Notes: a model not told the origin generated them from the sequence alone. A DNA stretch of 44,833 bases from Anaerolineae bacterium (GCA_022072245.1 JAJVIA010000068.1:8102-52934); one strand, 5' to 3'. Shown: positions 16,341-24,689, numbered from the stretch's first letter. Translations and numbers: made by a program.

Positions 16341-16397
16341 GCTCTTTGCTCCTAATGGGGCAGGCGCGGGGCGCTGCCGCTACGAATTTGATTGCAA

Positions 16398-16425
16398 TAA
16401 AAATGCCCGCTCGAAACGAGCGGGC
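16398..16425 (-). terminator. Intrinsic terminator in the proS leader
   Basis: On the - strand GCCCGCTCG-TTT-CGAGCGGGC is followed by ATTTTTATT: a perfect 9-bp stem with a T-rich tail. It lies about 60 nt before the proS start and 190 nt after the upstream stop codon. It is either the end of the phosphoesterase/ParB-like unit or an attenuator for proS. Confidence 0.75.
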
Positions 16426-16494
16426 GCGGCAGAAAGCTAAAAATTTTCTGTCGAAAGAGACCACTCGTCTTGCGCGGTGTGATGCGATTGGAAT

Positions 16495-16578
16495 CCCCCT
16501 CGACCGTCCGATACGTTAGTGAGACGGCGAGGGGGCGCGCGGCAAGGGCCCGTCAGGGTTCTGCGCGCTCCGCAGAAC
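16495..16578 (-). promoter_or_regulatory. Structured RNA leader upstream of proS
   Basis: Two strong hairpins precede the terminator: CGCAGAAC paired with GTTCTGCG (16558-16578), and a 13-bp stem with one bulge pairing CCCCCTCG/CCGTC with GACGG/CGAGGGGG (16495-16535, loop 14 nt). Together with the downstream terminator, this is the layout of an attenuated aminoacyl-tRNA synthetase leader. The canonical T-box sequence GGGTGGNACCGCG is not present; only GAGTGGTCTC occurs just before the terminator, so a T-box is not claimed. Confidence 0.4.
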
Positions 16579-16618
16579 GCGGCAAGCATTACGAGTGATT
16601 TGAAATTCAGGTTTCATA

Positions 16619-17674
16619 TTACGAGTGCGGCGCTAACGCATAGAGTCGCGGCTCTATCATATCCGCCGTTTCTTGATTTGACAAGTCGCGCGCCGGGGCT
16701 TGGAGCTCTGGTTCGACGCTCGACGCATGGGCGGCGTCGGGCGGATTGGCGCCGCGCCAGCTGTCAACCCATTGCGCGAGCGCGCGCCCGATTTTGCGCG
16801 AGAGCCGCGGGCTGTGTTTTTTCACCATGTCGTCCGCCGCTTCTTCAAACCCGACGTCGTAGGTGTGATTTTGCATCTCTTGTTGATGCAGCGACCAGTG
16901 ATGATCCGTAATCCACAAATACAAATCGGCTTGGGTGCGTCCGGGAAATTCGCGCAAGATGCGACGTTCGCGTATCAAATTCGCAATCGGCAGGTACACA
17001 AAATCGTACCAATCGGCGACCGCCTCTTCCCACGTCACATCGCGTTGATAATCCAAGCCGAGAAAATATTGATGCACGACAATATGTTCCAATAAACGCG
17101 CGTACCCGCCGGGCTGTGAAAAATCAATCGCCACGTCAGGGCGCAGTTTATCGAGCTGCGTCTTTTCCAAAAAGGACGCGTATTCGCCCAACGCTTCCAA
17201 ATTAGATGGGTCGAGCCGCTTGAGGTCGCTGGTCAACGGCGCGTGCGTTCGCATCTCGATTACTTCGGCGTCAATGTATGCCTGACCGGTTTGGCGCGCC
17301 ACCGAGACGCGATGATGCCCGTCGCGGACGAAATACGCTTGCCCGACTTGGTACAATTGAATCGGCGGCAAGTTCACGTCGCGCATCCGCAGTTCGTCAA
17401 TTTTTTTCCAACGCGATTTAGTGCGCGCTTGCGCGGGCAAAAACGCGCGGTCAAAATCTACATAGCGGTTGGTCGTCGTGCCGACAATTTTTTCGACCGC
17501 CACTTCTTGGACGCCGCGATAACTTTGGCCATAAATGGGCAGCGCGCGGCGCACCGCGTCGAACGATAATAATTCGTTCGGGCGGCGCGCGAGAAACGCG
17601 GCGATGTCGTTCCAAAACGCATGCCAGCGCGCTTGACTAAAATCTTTTTCAGCTTGCGCCGAATACATATCCAT
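16619..17674 (-). CDS. ParB/Srx-like fold protein with DUF4032-like C-terminus
   Basis: The N-terminal half has the ParB-like nuclease/sulfiredoxin fold signature: LPPIQLYQVGQAYFVRDGHH followed by RVSVARQTG, with the DGHHR motif at 118-122. The C-terminal half contains WYDFVYLPIANLIRERRILR and FPGRTQADLYLWITDHHW, which resembles DUF4032-type regions of actinobacterial and chloroflexal proteins (from memory). It has no helix-turn-helix typical of partition ParB, so a chromosome-partition role is unlikely. Some ParB-fold proteins hydrolyse nucleotides or act as small-molecule kinases. It lies 38 nt downstream of a metallophosphoesterase gene and is probably co-transcribed with it. Confidence 0.65.
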   Translation of the reverse strand: MDMYSAQAEKDFSQARWHAFWNDIAAFLARRPNELLSFDAVRRALPIYGQSYRGVQEVAVEKIVGTTTNRYVDFDRAFLPAQARTKSRWKKIDELRMRDVNLPPIQLYQVGQAYFVRDGHHRVSVARQTGQAYIDAEVIEMRTHAPLTSDLKRLDPSNLEALGEYASFLEKTQLDKLRPDVAIDFSQPGGYARLLEHIVVHQYFLGLDYQRDVTWEEAVADWYDFVYLPIANLIRERRILREFPGRTQADLYLWITDHHWSLHQQEMQNHTYDVGFEEAADDMVKKHSPRLSRKIGRALAQWVDSWRGANPPDAAHASSVEPELQAPARDLSNQETADMIEPRLYALAPHS

Positions 17675-17712
17675 AACGGAAAAGGAACCAGCGTCAATGC
17701 CGGGCCGACAAA

Positions 17713-18360
17713 TCAGGTGCGCGTAGTTTGCGCGGCAACGCGCGCAGGCAATTGCAACTCGAGCAATTTGTAACCATAGACATTGAGAATCAAAGTGTGC
17801 CCGCGCACGGCTTGACGCGCCGCGCGATTATCGTACAAATGCACGTGACCATGCAGCATATAATCGGGCTGATACCGGTCAATAAAATTTAGCAGCGCTT
17901 TGAAACCGCGATGCGCCGGGTCGGTCCCGTCATGGATGCCGAACGGCGGCGAGTGCGTCACCAAGACGTCGAGATAACGCCCGTAGCGCAGCCGATTGCG
18001 CCACAGCTGGAGCGCGAGCCGCAGCGTCTTGTTTCGCATCTCGCGGTCGGTATATTGATAACGCGGCGCGTCATTGTAGCGCATCGAACCTTCCAAACCC
18101 GCGAGCAGCAGCCCGTTGTGATTGACCACACGCCCGTCGAGATTGATACATCCTTCGGGATGTTCGCGCGCGCCGCCGCGCGCGCCATGATTGCCCATCA
18201 CATAGTACAGCGGTACACCCAGCAGCGTGACAATGTATTCCAAATACGGGCTGGGCAAATCGCCGCACGAAATAACCATCTCGGCGTCGCGCGCAATTTC
18301 GCGCACCGCCGGGCTGTAAAGCGTTTCGACGATAATATCGCTGATGGCAAGGACACGCAT
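17713..18360 (-). CDS. Calcineurin-like metallophosphoesterase
   Basis: Binuclear-metal phosphoesterase fold with motifs SCGDLPSP (33-34 GD), MGNHGAR (56-58 GNH), VTHSPPFG and LHGHVHLYD. The first motif, usually D-x-H, reads ISDIIVE: the Asp (D8) is kept but the metal-binding His is missing, as in some ICC-like (COG2129-type) subfamilies. ATG 18360 was chosen because the family strand MRVLAISD starts there; the frame is open 11 codons farther. The substrate is unknown. It is first in a unit with the ParB-like gene, behind a good promoter at 18460-18488. Confidence 0.82.
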   Translation of the reverse strand: MRVLAISDIIVETLYSPAVREIARDAEMVISCGDLPSPYLEYIVTLLGVPLYYVMGNHGARGGAREHPEGCINLDGRVVNHNGLLLAGLEGSMRYNDAPRYQYTDREMRNKTLRLALQLWRNRLRYGRYLDVLVTHSPPFGIHDGTDPAHRGFKALLNFIDRYQPDYMLHGHVHLYDNRAARQAVRGHTLILNVYGYKLLELQLPARVAAQTTRT

Positions 18361-18404
18361 GGTCCATTTTCTCGTTTCGCTGCTTTGCGTCATCCGGCGG
18401 ATGG

Positions 18405-18440
18405 AATAAAATTGCCCTGCCTCGTGAGAGAGGGCAGGGC
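18405..18440 (-). terminator. Terminator-like hairpin in the phosphoesterase leader
   Basis: On the - strand GCCCTGCC pairs with GGCAGGGC across an 11-nt loop and is followed by AATTTTATT. It lies between the promoter and the start codon, so it would act as an attenuator or a 5' stabilising hairpin. Confidence 0.45.
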
Positions 18441-18459
18441 TTCAATGCCGGACAGCAAT

Positions 18460-18488
18460 AGTATAGTGCAGATTGCGACGCGGAACAA
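18460..18488 (-). promoter_or_regulatory. Promoter for the metallophosphoesterase unit
   Basis: Read on the - strand: TTGTTC at 18488-18483, a 17-nt spacer and TATACT at 18465-18460. It is back to back with the promoter of the LysM gene, only 7 nt apart. Confidence 0.6.
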
Positions 18489-18495
18489 AATCGGG

Positions 18496-18524
18496 TTGAC
18501 GCCGCGCGCGGCTTGTGGTATAGT
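18496..18524 (+). promoter_or_regulatory. Promoter for the LysM lipoprotein gene
   Basis: TTGACG, a 17-nt spacer and TATAGT at 18519-18524, a strong sigma70-like match. The predicted 5' leader is about 125 nt. Confidence 0.7.
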
Positions 18525-18655
18525 GCGCGGTGTAACCCGGCGGCATTATCCTGTGCGTGCGAACTGTCCGCGATTTACTGATTGGGCAAGGATAGGATTC
18601 GCCCGATTCGGTAATTCGCCCGAATTCTCGATTCGCTCATAAAGGAGAATGACCG

Positions 18656-19462
18656 ATGAAATCGTATTGTACCAAGAGTATCTTGTTGATTGGGTTTGCG
18701 CTCTTGGTCTGGAGCGCCGCCGCTTGCACCCAAAGCAAGCCCGCAGTTCCGACCCCCACCCTAATTCCACTGGATAATAGTCCGATTGTTGCTCCCAGCG
18801 GCGAAACGCCCGGCGCGCCTTCCGGCGGCTCCACGCCCATAGATAATGCAACGCTCGTGCCGATTGGCGGCGACCAAACGCCCATTGCGCCTTCCGGGAG
18901 TGATGCTACGCCTGTTCCGCCGCCGCTCGAAACGCTCGCGCCGAATGTAACGCCCATCATTGTCGAGCCGACGCTCTTTCCCACGCCGACGACTGTCGGC
19001 GATACGGGGCAACCGCCCATGCAGCCCACGCCCGGCGCGTCCGGCGGCGATACCGGCTCTCCCGCTGGCGGCGCGTCCGGCGGCGCGTGCAGCAATCCTT
19101 ACACGGTTCAACCCGGCGAATGGTTCTATGCGATTGCGCGCAAATGCGGCGTAACGCCGCAAGCGCTGCTCGCCGCGAATCCGGGCATGAATCCGAATGT
19201 GCTGCGCCCCGGTCAGACGCTCAATATCCCCGGCGGCGGCACAACCGGCGGCGCGCCGCCGGCTACACAGCCAACCGCGACGACGGGCGGAACGCAGCCC
19301 CCCGCTTCCGGCGCCTGTCCCAATCCGTACACCGTTCAGCGCGGCGACACGCTCTTTAGCATCGCGCAAAAGTGCGGCACGACTGTCGCGGCGATTCAGC
19401 AAGCGAACGGCATTCCCGCGCCCGAATATATTTTCCCGGGCCAACAATTGCGAATTCCATAA
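18656..19462 (+). CDS. Lipoprotein with two LysM domains
   Basis: Signal peptide with lipobox-like SAAAC (Cys24), then a long disordered Pro/Thr/Gly-rich stretch to about residue 142. Two LysM domains follow, each opening with C-x-NPYTVQ and ending in PGQ-L-IP: about residues 144-192 and 220-268. Each has a Cys before NPYTVQ and one in RKCG or QKCG, so a disulfide per domain is likely, which suits an extracytoplasmic site. LysM binds N-acetylglucosamine glycans such as peptidoglycan. AAAGGAG lies 10 nt before the ATG. No enzymatic domain is attached, so it is probably a structural or scaffolding wall-binding protein. Confidence 0.88.
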   Translation: MKSYCTKSILLIGFALLVWSAAACTQSKPAVPTPTLIPLDNSPIVAPSGETPGAPSGGSTPIDNATLVPIGGDQTPIAPSGSDATPVPPPLETLAPNVTPIIVEPTLFPTPTTVGDTGQPPMQPTPGASGGDTGSPAGGASGGACSNPYTVQPGEWFYAIARKCGVTPQALLAANPGMNPNVLRPGQTLNIPGGGTTGGAPPATQPTATTGGTQPPASGACPNPYTVQRGDTLFSIAQKCGTTVAAIQQANGIPAPEYIFPGQQLRIP

Positions 19463-19471
19463 TTTCAATAA

Positions 19472-19505
19472 ACCCCGAAGGTTTTCAAAACCTTCGGGGT
19501 TTTTC
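19472..19505 (+). terminator. Intrinsic terminator of the LysM gene
   Basis: A near-perfect palindrome, ACCCCGAAGGTTTT and its complement around a central C, followed by five Ts. It begins 10 nt after the stop codon. Confidence 0.92.
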
Positions 19506-19605
19506 TTGTGTACATTCAGCGATTACCCCATCGCGTAGAAAGCGTTCGCTAACGCTTGTGTATGTTCGGCGATTACCCCATCGCGTAGAAAGCGTTCTCT
19601 AACGC
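19506..19605. repeat. Two tandem copies of a 50-bp repeat
   Basis: Copies at 19506-19555 and 19556-19605 differ at four positions. The conserved core is CGATTACCCCATCGCGTAGA and each copy ends with a small hairpin, AGCGTT-N4-AACGCT. It lies immediately after the LysM terminator in a 247-nt gap. There are only two copies and no spacers, so it is not a CRISPR. Confidence 0.9.
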
Positions 19606-19709
19606 TGCTTGGGCGCGGGCGGTGAGCAAACGCCAATTGCACGCGGTTTGATTTTTTTCTATAGCTGTGGCAAGGTACAGCGCAAAAATTTTATTCAGAC
19701 GGAGAACGG

Positions 19710-20243
19710 ATGGAAGAGCTTGTTAAACGCGAGTATGCATATCAAGGACGCGTGTTGAATTTGCGTTTGGATACGGTGCGCGTAACCAGCGGCGATGTGA
19801 CGTTGCGCGAAATCGCCGAACATCACGGCGCCGTCGCCATTCTGCCGCTTGACGAAGCGGGCAATGTGACGCTGGTGAAACAGTGGCGCGCGGCGACGGG
19901 ACGCGTCATGTTGGAAATTCCGGCGGGTACGCTCGAACCGAACGAGGAACCGTCAAGCGGCGCGCCGCGCGAATTAAAAGAGGAAACGGGTTTGACTGCC
20001 GCGCGCTGGGATTTTCTCGCGCGCTTTTTTCCCAGTCCCGGCATTCTCACCGAAGAAATGTTTTTGTATCTCGCGCGCGCGCTGACGCGCGGCGCGCAGC
20101 AATTGATGGACGATGAAGAAATTGAAATCGTCACGCTGTCGTTGGACGATGCGCTGGCGCGCATTGCGACGGGCGAAATCGCCGACGCCAAAACGATTGT
20201 CGCGCTTTTGCTGACGCGCGAGAAATTACGTACAATGGCTTGA
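19710..20243 (+). CDS. NUDIX hydrolase, ADP-ribose pyrophosphatase-like
   Basis: The complete Nudix box GX5EX7REUXEEXGU is present at residues 73-95: Gly73, Glu79, then RELKEETGL (87-95), giving the Mg2+-binding helix. Preceding strands (HHGAVAILPLDEAGNVTLVK, then QWR and EIPAGTLE) are those of the ADP-ribose/NudF-type subfamily, which hydrolyses ADP-ribose to AMP and ribose 5-phosphate. Length (177) is typical. A GGAG site lies 8-11 nt before the ATG. The stop codon is 77 nt before the acetyltransferase start, and the two may be co-transcribed. Exact substrate needs assay; the subfamily call rests on the strand pattern. Confidence 0.9.
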   Translation: MEELVKREYAYQGRVLNLRLDTVRVTSGDVTLREIAEHHGAVAILPLDEAGNVTLVKQWRAATGRVMLEIPAGTLEPNEEPSSGAPRELKEETGLTAARWDFLARFFPSPGILTEEMFLYLARALTRGAQQLMDDEEIEIVTLSLDDALARIATGEIADAKTIVALLLTREKLRTMA

Positions 20244-20320
20244 TAGGCCAAGCCATTTGCGCGCGCGGCGGATGGATGGACGCGTACGCGTTTGCAAATG
20301 CTTTGCCCCGCTGCCGACGC

Positions 20321-20890
20321 ATGAGTTTGATTTATGGCGCGAAAACATTTTTACGGCGCTTTCAAGACCGCATGAGCGACGCCGAAATCGCGCGGTTGTA
20401 CGAATGGAGCCGCGACCCGGAATTGCTGCGACTCAGCGGCGGAACGGTAACCGATTTGACTTGGGACGAATTCCGCGAACATGTGCGCGGCGAGCGTTTG
20501 TATGGACCCACGAATCGGCGCATGTTTTTAATTTTCGCGCGCGAAAATTTGGAATTGATTGGACGCACCGGCATTTTTGGAATCGACTGGAATCAACGCC
20601 AAGCTGAACTCGGCATTATGATTGGCGAACGCGCGTACCAAAATCGCGGTTATGGGCGCGATGCGGTGAGCGCGTTACTCTATCATCTCTATTCCTCCTC
20701 TTTGCTCGATTTAATTTATCTGTACACTTTTGCGGACAATGCGCGCGCGCAGCACGCGTTCGCGGCAGCCGGGTTTCACGCCACCTGGCAGGGTTCGCGT
20801 TTCACGTTCGGCTTGGGCGAATTTGAAAGCGTGCGGATGGAAATTACGCGCGCGGAATTCTCCAAGTTGGAATCTGTTCCGCAATGCTGA
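20321..20890 (+). CDS. GNAT-family N-acetyltransferase (RimJ/RimL-like)
   Basis: Acetyl-CoA-dependent transferase fold. The pyrophosphate-binding motif A is ERAYQNRGYGRDAVSALLYH (Q-x-x-G-x-G/A form), followed by the YTFADNARAQHAFAAAGF segment of motif B. The N-terminal part, LYEWSRDPELLRLSGG, is the helix that shapes the acceptor site in RimJ/L- and SpeG-like enzymes. ATG 20321 gives a 189-residue protein of normal size; the frame is open to 20240, but the extra residues look non-native and overlap the Nudix gene. Acceptor could be a ribosomal protein, an antibiotic or an amine; sequence alone does not say. Confidence 0.8.
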   Translation: MSLIYGAKTFLRRFQDRMSDAEIARLYEWSRDPELLRLSGGTVTDLTWDEFREHVRGERLYGPTNRRMFLIFARENLELIGRTGIFGIDWNQRQAELGIMIGERAYQNRGYGRDAVSALLYHLYSSSLLDLIYLYTFADNARAQHAFAAAGFHATWQGSRFTFGLGEFESVRMEITRAEFSKLESVPQC

Positions 20891-20923
20891 GCGCAGTTTT
20901 ATTTTCTTTTCATCCGCTTGTCG

Positions 20924-20929
20924 TATAAT
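20924..20929 (+). promoter_or_regulatory. -10 element for a leaderless binding-protein mRNA
   Basis: Consensus TATAAT lies 7 nt before GTG 20936, so transcription should start at or next to the start codon. No good -35 is seen. Confidence 0.55.
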
Positions 20930-20935
20930 CAAAGG

Positions 20936-22600
20936 GTGTGGTCCCACGTAAAATCTGCCCTGCTCCTCTGCCTCGTCTGTATTTTTCTCGTCACGTGCCG
21001 CCAAAATACGGCGGCGCAAGATACCGAAATCGCGCTGAATCTCGGCGCGGAACCAGCCACCATTGACCCGCTATTGGCGACAGACCCGCCTACGATTCAA
21101 CTCGACCAGGCGTTATTTTTGAATTTGACGCTCTTGGACGAGAGCGATGGCGCGCCGCAGCCCGGTCTCGCGCGCGAATGGTTGGTTTCGCCCGACGGCT
21201 TGATTTGGGAATTTCGTTTGCGCGAAGATGTGCCGTGGGTGCGTTATGACGCCGAAAAGGGCGAGGTCGAAAAAATTCGCAATGTGAACGCGGACGATGT
21301 GGTGTACAGCGTGCAGCGTTTGTTTGACCCGCGCACGGCGTCGGGCTATGCCGCGCGATTCGCGCCCTTGATTCGCAATGCGGACCGTCTCGTGCGCGCC
21401 GACCCGCGCACTTCGCCGGACGATTTACAGCGCTTTGCCGACGAGTTGGGCGTGCGAAAAACCGGCGAATACAGCGTGCAATTTGAATTGAACGCGCCGA
21501 CTTCGGCGTTTCCGACGATTGTGGGCGCGTGGCTCGGCCGCGTGGTGCCGCGCGAAAACATCGAGGAAAATGGCGTCAATTGGACCGACATTGGCACGAT
21601 GTGGACGAACGGGCCGTACATGCTGGTGGACCGCGAACCGTTTCGTTTTTTATTGCTGCGTAAAAATCCTTTGTACTATGACGCGGACAATGTGCAAATC
21701 GAACGCTTGCGTTTTCGCTTGCTGCCCGACGTGGCGTCCGCGCTCGACGCGTATTTGCGCGGGGAATTGGATACGACCGACCCGTACGACAGCATCGAGG
21801 GCGCGAATTTGGACCGCGTCCAAGCCGACCTCGCCCTCAAACGCGATTTGAAATTGCTGCCCGGTTTATGCACGCAATATATCGGATTCAACACGAGCAA
21901 GCCGCCATTCGACGCGGTGGAATTGCGTCAAGCGTTCGCGCAAGCGTTGAATCGCGACGATGTTGTGACGCAGACGTTTGAGCTGGGCGAACCCGCGCGC
22001 TGGTTCACGCCGCCGCAGGTCAATGCCGCGCCCGACCCGAACGCGGACATTGGCGTTGATTTTAACGCGCCGTTGGCAAAAAGTACGCTCGACCAAGCGC
22101 GGGCGGCGGGGCTGCGTTTGCCTGCGGCGCTCACGTTCGGCACCAATACCAATCCGGTTTTTATTGACGCGGCGGTGGCGGCGATTCAAAATTGGCGCGC
22201 CACGCTCGCCGCCTCGATTACGGTCGAAGATGCGCCGTGGGAATCGTATTTGGAACAATTGAATCAAGACCCGCCGCCGTTGTTTCGCATGGGTTATTGC
22301 GCGACGTATCCCGACGCGCACAATTTTTTGTACGACGCGTGGCATTCCGGTTCGCCGTACAATTTTACGAAATGGTCGTCGCCCGAATTTGACGCGTTGG
22401 TTTCGGAAGCCGCGCGCGAAACGGATGCGTTAAAGCGGCGACAGCTTTATGCGCGCGCGGAAAAAATTCTGGTGGAACAGGACGCGGCGATTATTCCGCT
22501 GGTCTGGAGTCAGCGCGCGTCGTTGACGCGTTCGCGCGTGCAGCGCACGTACGCGACGATGGAAGGTTACGACCGGTTGGAGCGTTGGAGCGTAAAATAG
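20936..22600 (+). CDS. Peptide ABC transporter substrate-binding lipoprotein 1
   Basis: SBP family 5 (DppA/OppA type), 554 residues from GTG 20936. Signal peptide with lipobox LVTC near residue 20. The family pattern follows: AEPATIDPLLATD, PDGLIWEFRLREDVPWV, NGPYMLVDREPF, FNTSKPPFDAVELRQAFAQA and a C-terminal AYDRLE-like end. It captures peptides or related solutes outside the membrane and delivers them to a DppBC permease. No permease gene follows directly; the next gene is another binding protein. GTG was preferred because a consensus -10 lies just upstream, which a TTG start at 20918 would overlap. Ligand unknown. Confidence 0.88.
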   Translation: MWSHVKSALLLCLVCIFLVTCRQNTAAQDTEIALNLGAEPATIDPLLATDPPTIQLDQALFLNLTLLDESDGAPQPGLAREWLVSPDGLIWEFRLREDVPWVRYDAEKGEVEKIRNVNADDVVYSVQRLFDPRTASGYAARFAPLIRNADRLVRADPRTSPDDLQRFADELGVRKTGEYSVQFELNAPTSAFPTIVGAWLGRVVPRENIEENGVNWTDIGTMWTNGPYMLVDREPFRFLLLRKNPLYYDADNVQIERLRFRLLPDVASALDAYLRGELDTTDPYDSIEGANLDRVQADLALKRDLKLLPGLCTQYIGFNTSKPPFDAVELRQAFAQALNRDDVVTQTFELGEPARWFTPPQVNAAPDPNADIGVDFNAPLAKSTLDQARAAGLRLPAALTFGTNTNPVFIDAAVAAIQNWRATLAASITVEDAPWESYLEQLNQDPPPLFRMGYCATYPDAHNFLYDAWHSGSPYNFTKWSSPEFDALVSEAARETDALKRRQLYARAEKILVEQDAAIIPLVWSQRASLTRSRVQRTYATMEGYDRLERWSVK

Positions 22601-22698
22601 ACGCCGCCGCGCGCCAATCACTCACCCTTGTTTAATGCGTAATTTAATTGACGCAGGTACGCTGAAACAACAAAATTTTTTACTTGCGCGGCGCGGTC

Positions 22699-22727
22699 TT
22701 GACACGCACAAACCGATATGATAGGAT
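22699..22727 (+). promoter_or_regulatory. Promoter for binding-protein gene 2
   Basis: Consensus TTGACA, a 17-nt spacer and TAGGAT (22722-22727), about 95 nt before the start codon. Confidence 0.65.
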
Positions 22728-22822
22728 GCCTCGACTTTTGGGGCAAGCGTTTATCTTTTTGAAATATCGCGGCGGTTTGTAAAGCGGCTACGCGCGCGCC
22801 GAGTGGTGGAGGAAGTTAGAAA

Positions 22823-24586
22823 ATGTCTGAAAATCGCGGCTTGATTGCCGTTGTTGTCGTTTTGCTGGTGGCATTAGCCGGAATGGTGTGCCTCGGCGTC
22901 GGCGCGTTGGTCTATTGTCCACAACCCGGCAGCGCGTGCGCGGGCTTGTTTGGCGCGCCGAGTAATGTGTCGCAAAACAATCCATCTCAAACTCAACCGA
23001 CTACAGCGCCGGACCAAAGTCAGAGCCAAACGCAAAACCCCACGCAAAATTCTTCGACCAATAATACCGCGCCGGGGGGAAACGTCTTGCGCTTGCCCGG
23101 CGGCAGCGGCATGGGCGGCGACCCGCCAACGCTGGACCCCGCCAACACGAGCGACGTGGAATCGGCGACTTATATCGTCGAAATTTTTAGCGGTCTGGTC
23201 GGTTTTAACAAAGATTTGAAAATCGTTCCCGACCTTGCCGAAAAATGGGATGTGAGCAACGACGGCAAGACGTACACGTTCACATTGCGCCAAGACGCCA
23301 AGTTTCACGATGGCCGCCCCGTCACAGCCCAAGACGTCAAGTATTCGCTCGAACGCGCCGCCGACCCGCGCACGCGCTCGACCGTTTCGCCATTGTATCT
23401 CGGCGACATTGTCGGTTTCATGGACAAGTACACCGGCAAAGCGAACGAAGTCAGCGGCGTCCAAGTGTTGGACAATTACACGGTACAGATTGACATTGAC
23501 AAACCGATTTCGTATTTTCTCGCGGCGTTGGCGCATCCCACTTCGTACATCGTGGATAAATTCAACGTCGAATCGGGCGAACAACCGTGGTATTTGAAAC
23601 CCAACGGCACGGGACCCTTCAAGCTCATTCAATGGGATCAGGGCCAACAAATCGTTCTCGAAAAGAACGCGGACTATTACGGCGACATCAAGCCGTCGGT
23701 GGACCGCATCGAATTTTTGCTGGGCGGCGGTTCAGCCATGACGCGCTATGAGAATGGCGACTTGGACGCGACGCGCGTCTCGATTGCGGACATTGAACGC
23801 GTCAGCGACCCGGCGAGTCCGTTAAATAAAGAATTGAGCATTGACCCGCAGCTCTCGACTTCGTTCATCGTGTTCAATACGCGCAAAGCGCCGTTCGACG
23901 ACCCGAAAGTGCGGATGGCGTTTGCCATGTCCATTGACCGCCAAAAATTGAACGATGTCGTATTCAAAAAAATGCCGGTCGTGGCGACGGGCATTTTGCC
24001 GCAGGCGTTTCCCGGTTTCAATCAAGATTTGAAAGGGATTCCGTTCGACCCCGAAGGCGCGAAAAAATTATTGGCGGAATCGAAATACGCGAGCGGCTTG
24101 CCGGATATTGTGTGGAGTACGGTTGGCGGCGGCGGCACGGCGGGTTCGGATGTGCAAGCGATTGCGGAAATGCTCAAGGAAAATTTGGGCGCGAACATTT
24201 CGGTGGAACAAACCGATTGGGCGACGTATCTTTCGCAAATCAATGGCACGAACGTTGATTTCCAACTGTTTGATATTGGCTGGAGCGCGGACTATGTGGA
24301 CCCGCACAATTTTATCGGGTTGTTGTTTCGCGGCGGCAGTTTGAACAATTGGAGCGGTTACGACAATCCGGTTGTGAATCAATTGATTGACGACGCGAGC
24401 GTCGAACCGAATTTGGACAAGCGGATCCAAGAGTATCAACAAGCCGAAGAAAAAATTCTCCAGGATGCGCCGGTGCTGCCGCTGACGTACGGGCGCGATT
24501 TCTGGCTGACCAAGCCGTATGTCAAAGGCGCGTTTTATCCGCCGCTGGTCATTGAAAGATTAAAGTACATTACGTTAGACAAATAA
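22823..24586 (+). CDS. Peptide ABC transporter substrate-binding protein 2, membrane-anchored
   Basis: SBP family 5, 587 residues. Unlike its paralogues it has no clear lipobox: residues 7-30 form a hydrophobic helix (IAVVVVLLVALAGMVCLGVG) that probably stays as an anchor, followed by a Gln/Asn/Thr/Pro-rich linker to about residue 90. The binding domain then shows DPPTLDPANTSD, GKTYTFTLRQDAKFHDGRPV, NGTGPFKLIQWD and FNTRKAPFDDPKVRMAFAMS. GGAGG lies 10-14 nt before the ATG. The permease and ATPase genes downstream (24690-28948) make it the likely partner of a full Dpp-type importer. Confidence 0.9.
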   Translation: MSENRGLIAVVVVLLVALAGMVCLGVGALVYCPQPGSACAGLFGAPSNVSQNNPSQTQPTTAPDQSQSQTQNPTQNSSTNNTAPGGNVLRLPGGSGMGGDPPTLDPANTSDVESATYIVEIFSGLVGFNKDLKIVPDLAEKWDVSNDGKTYTFTLRQDAKFHDGRPVTAQDVKYSLERAADPRTRSTVSPLYLGDIVGFMDKYTGKANEVSGVQVLDNYTVQIDIDKPISYFLAALAHPTSYIVDKFNVESGEQPWYLKPNGTGPFKLIQWDQGQQIVLEKNADYYGDIKPSVDRIEFLLGGGSAMTRYENGDLDATRVSIADIERVSDPASPLNKELSIDPQLSTSFIVFNTRKAPFDDPKVRMAFAMSIDRQKLNDVVFKKMPVVATGILPQAFPGFNQDLKGIPFDPEGAKKLLAESKYASGLPDIVWSTVGGGGTAGSDVQAIAEMLKENLGANISVEQTDWATYLSQINGTNVDFQLFDIGWSADYVDPHNFIGLLFRGGSLNNWSGYDNPVVNQLIDDASVEPNLDKRIQEYQQAEEKILQDAPVLPLTYGRDFWLTKPYVKGAFYPPLVIERLKYITLDK

Positions 24587-24689
24587 ACGGAATGACATCC
24601 TCGCGCGCGGACGCAAGCCATTGTGTCCGCGTGCGTTTTATTCGATTGTCTTTTGCGCGCGAGCAAGCGCGGCGCGCGCGCCATCTTTT

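Noticed and set aside
16441-16480. Canonical T-box riboswitch before proS
   Set aside because: The conserved GGGTGGNACCGCG is absent and an antiterminator pairing with the terminator arm could not be drawn convincingly; reported only as a structured leader.
19506-19605. CRISPR array
   Set aside because: Only two directly abutting copies, no spacers and no cas genes nearby.
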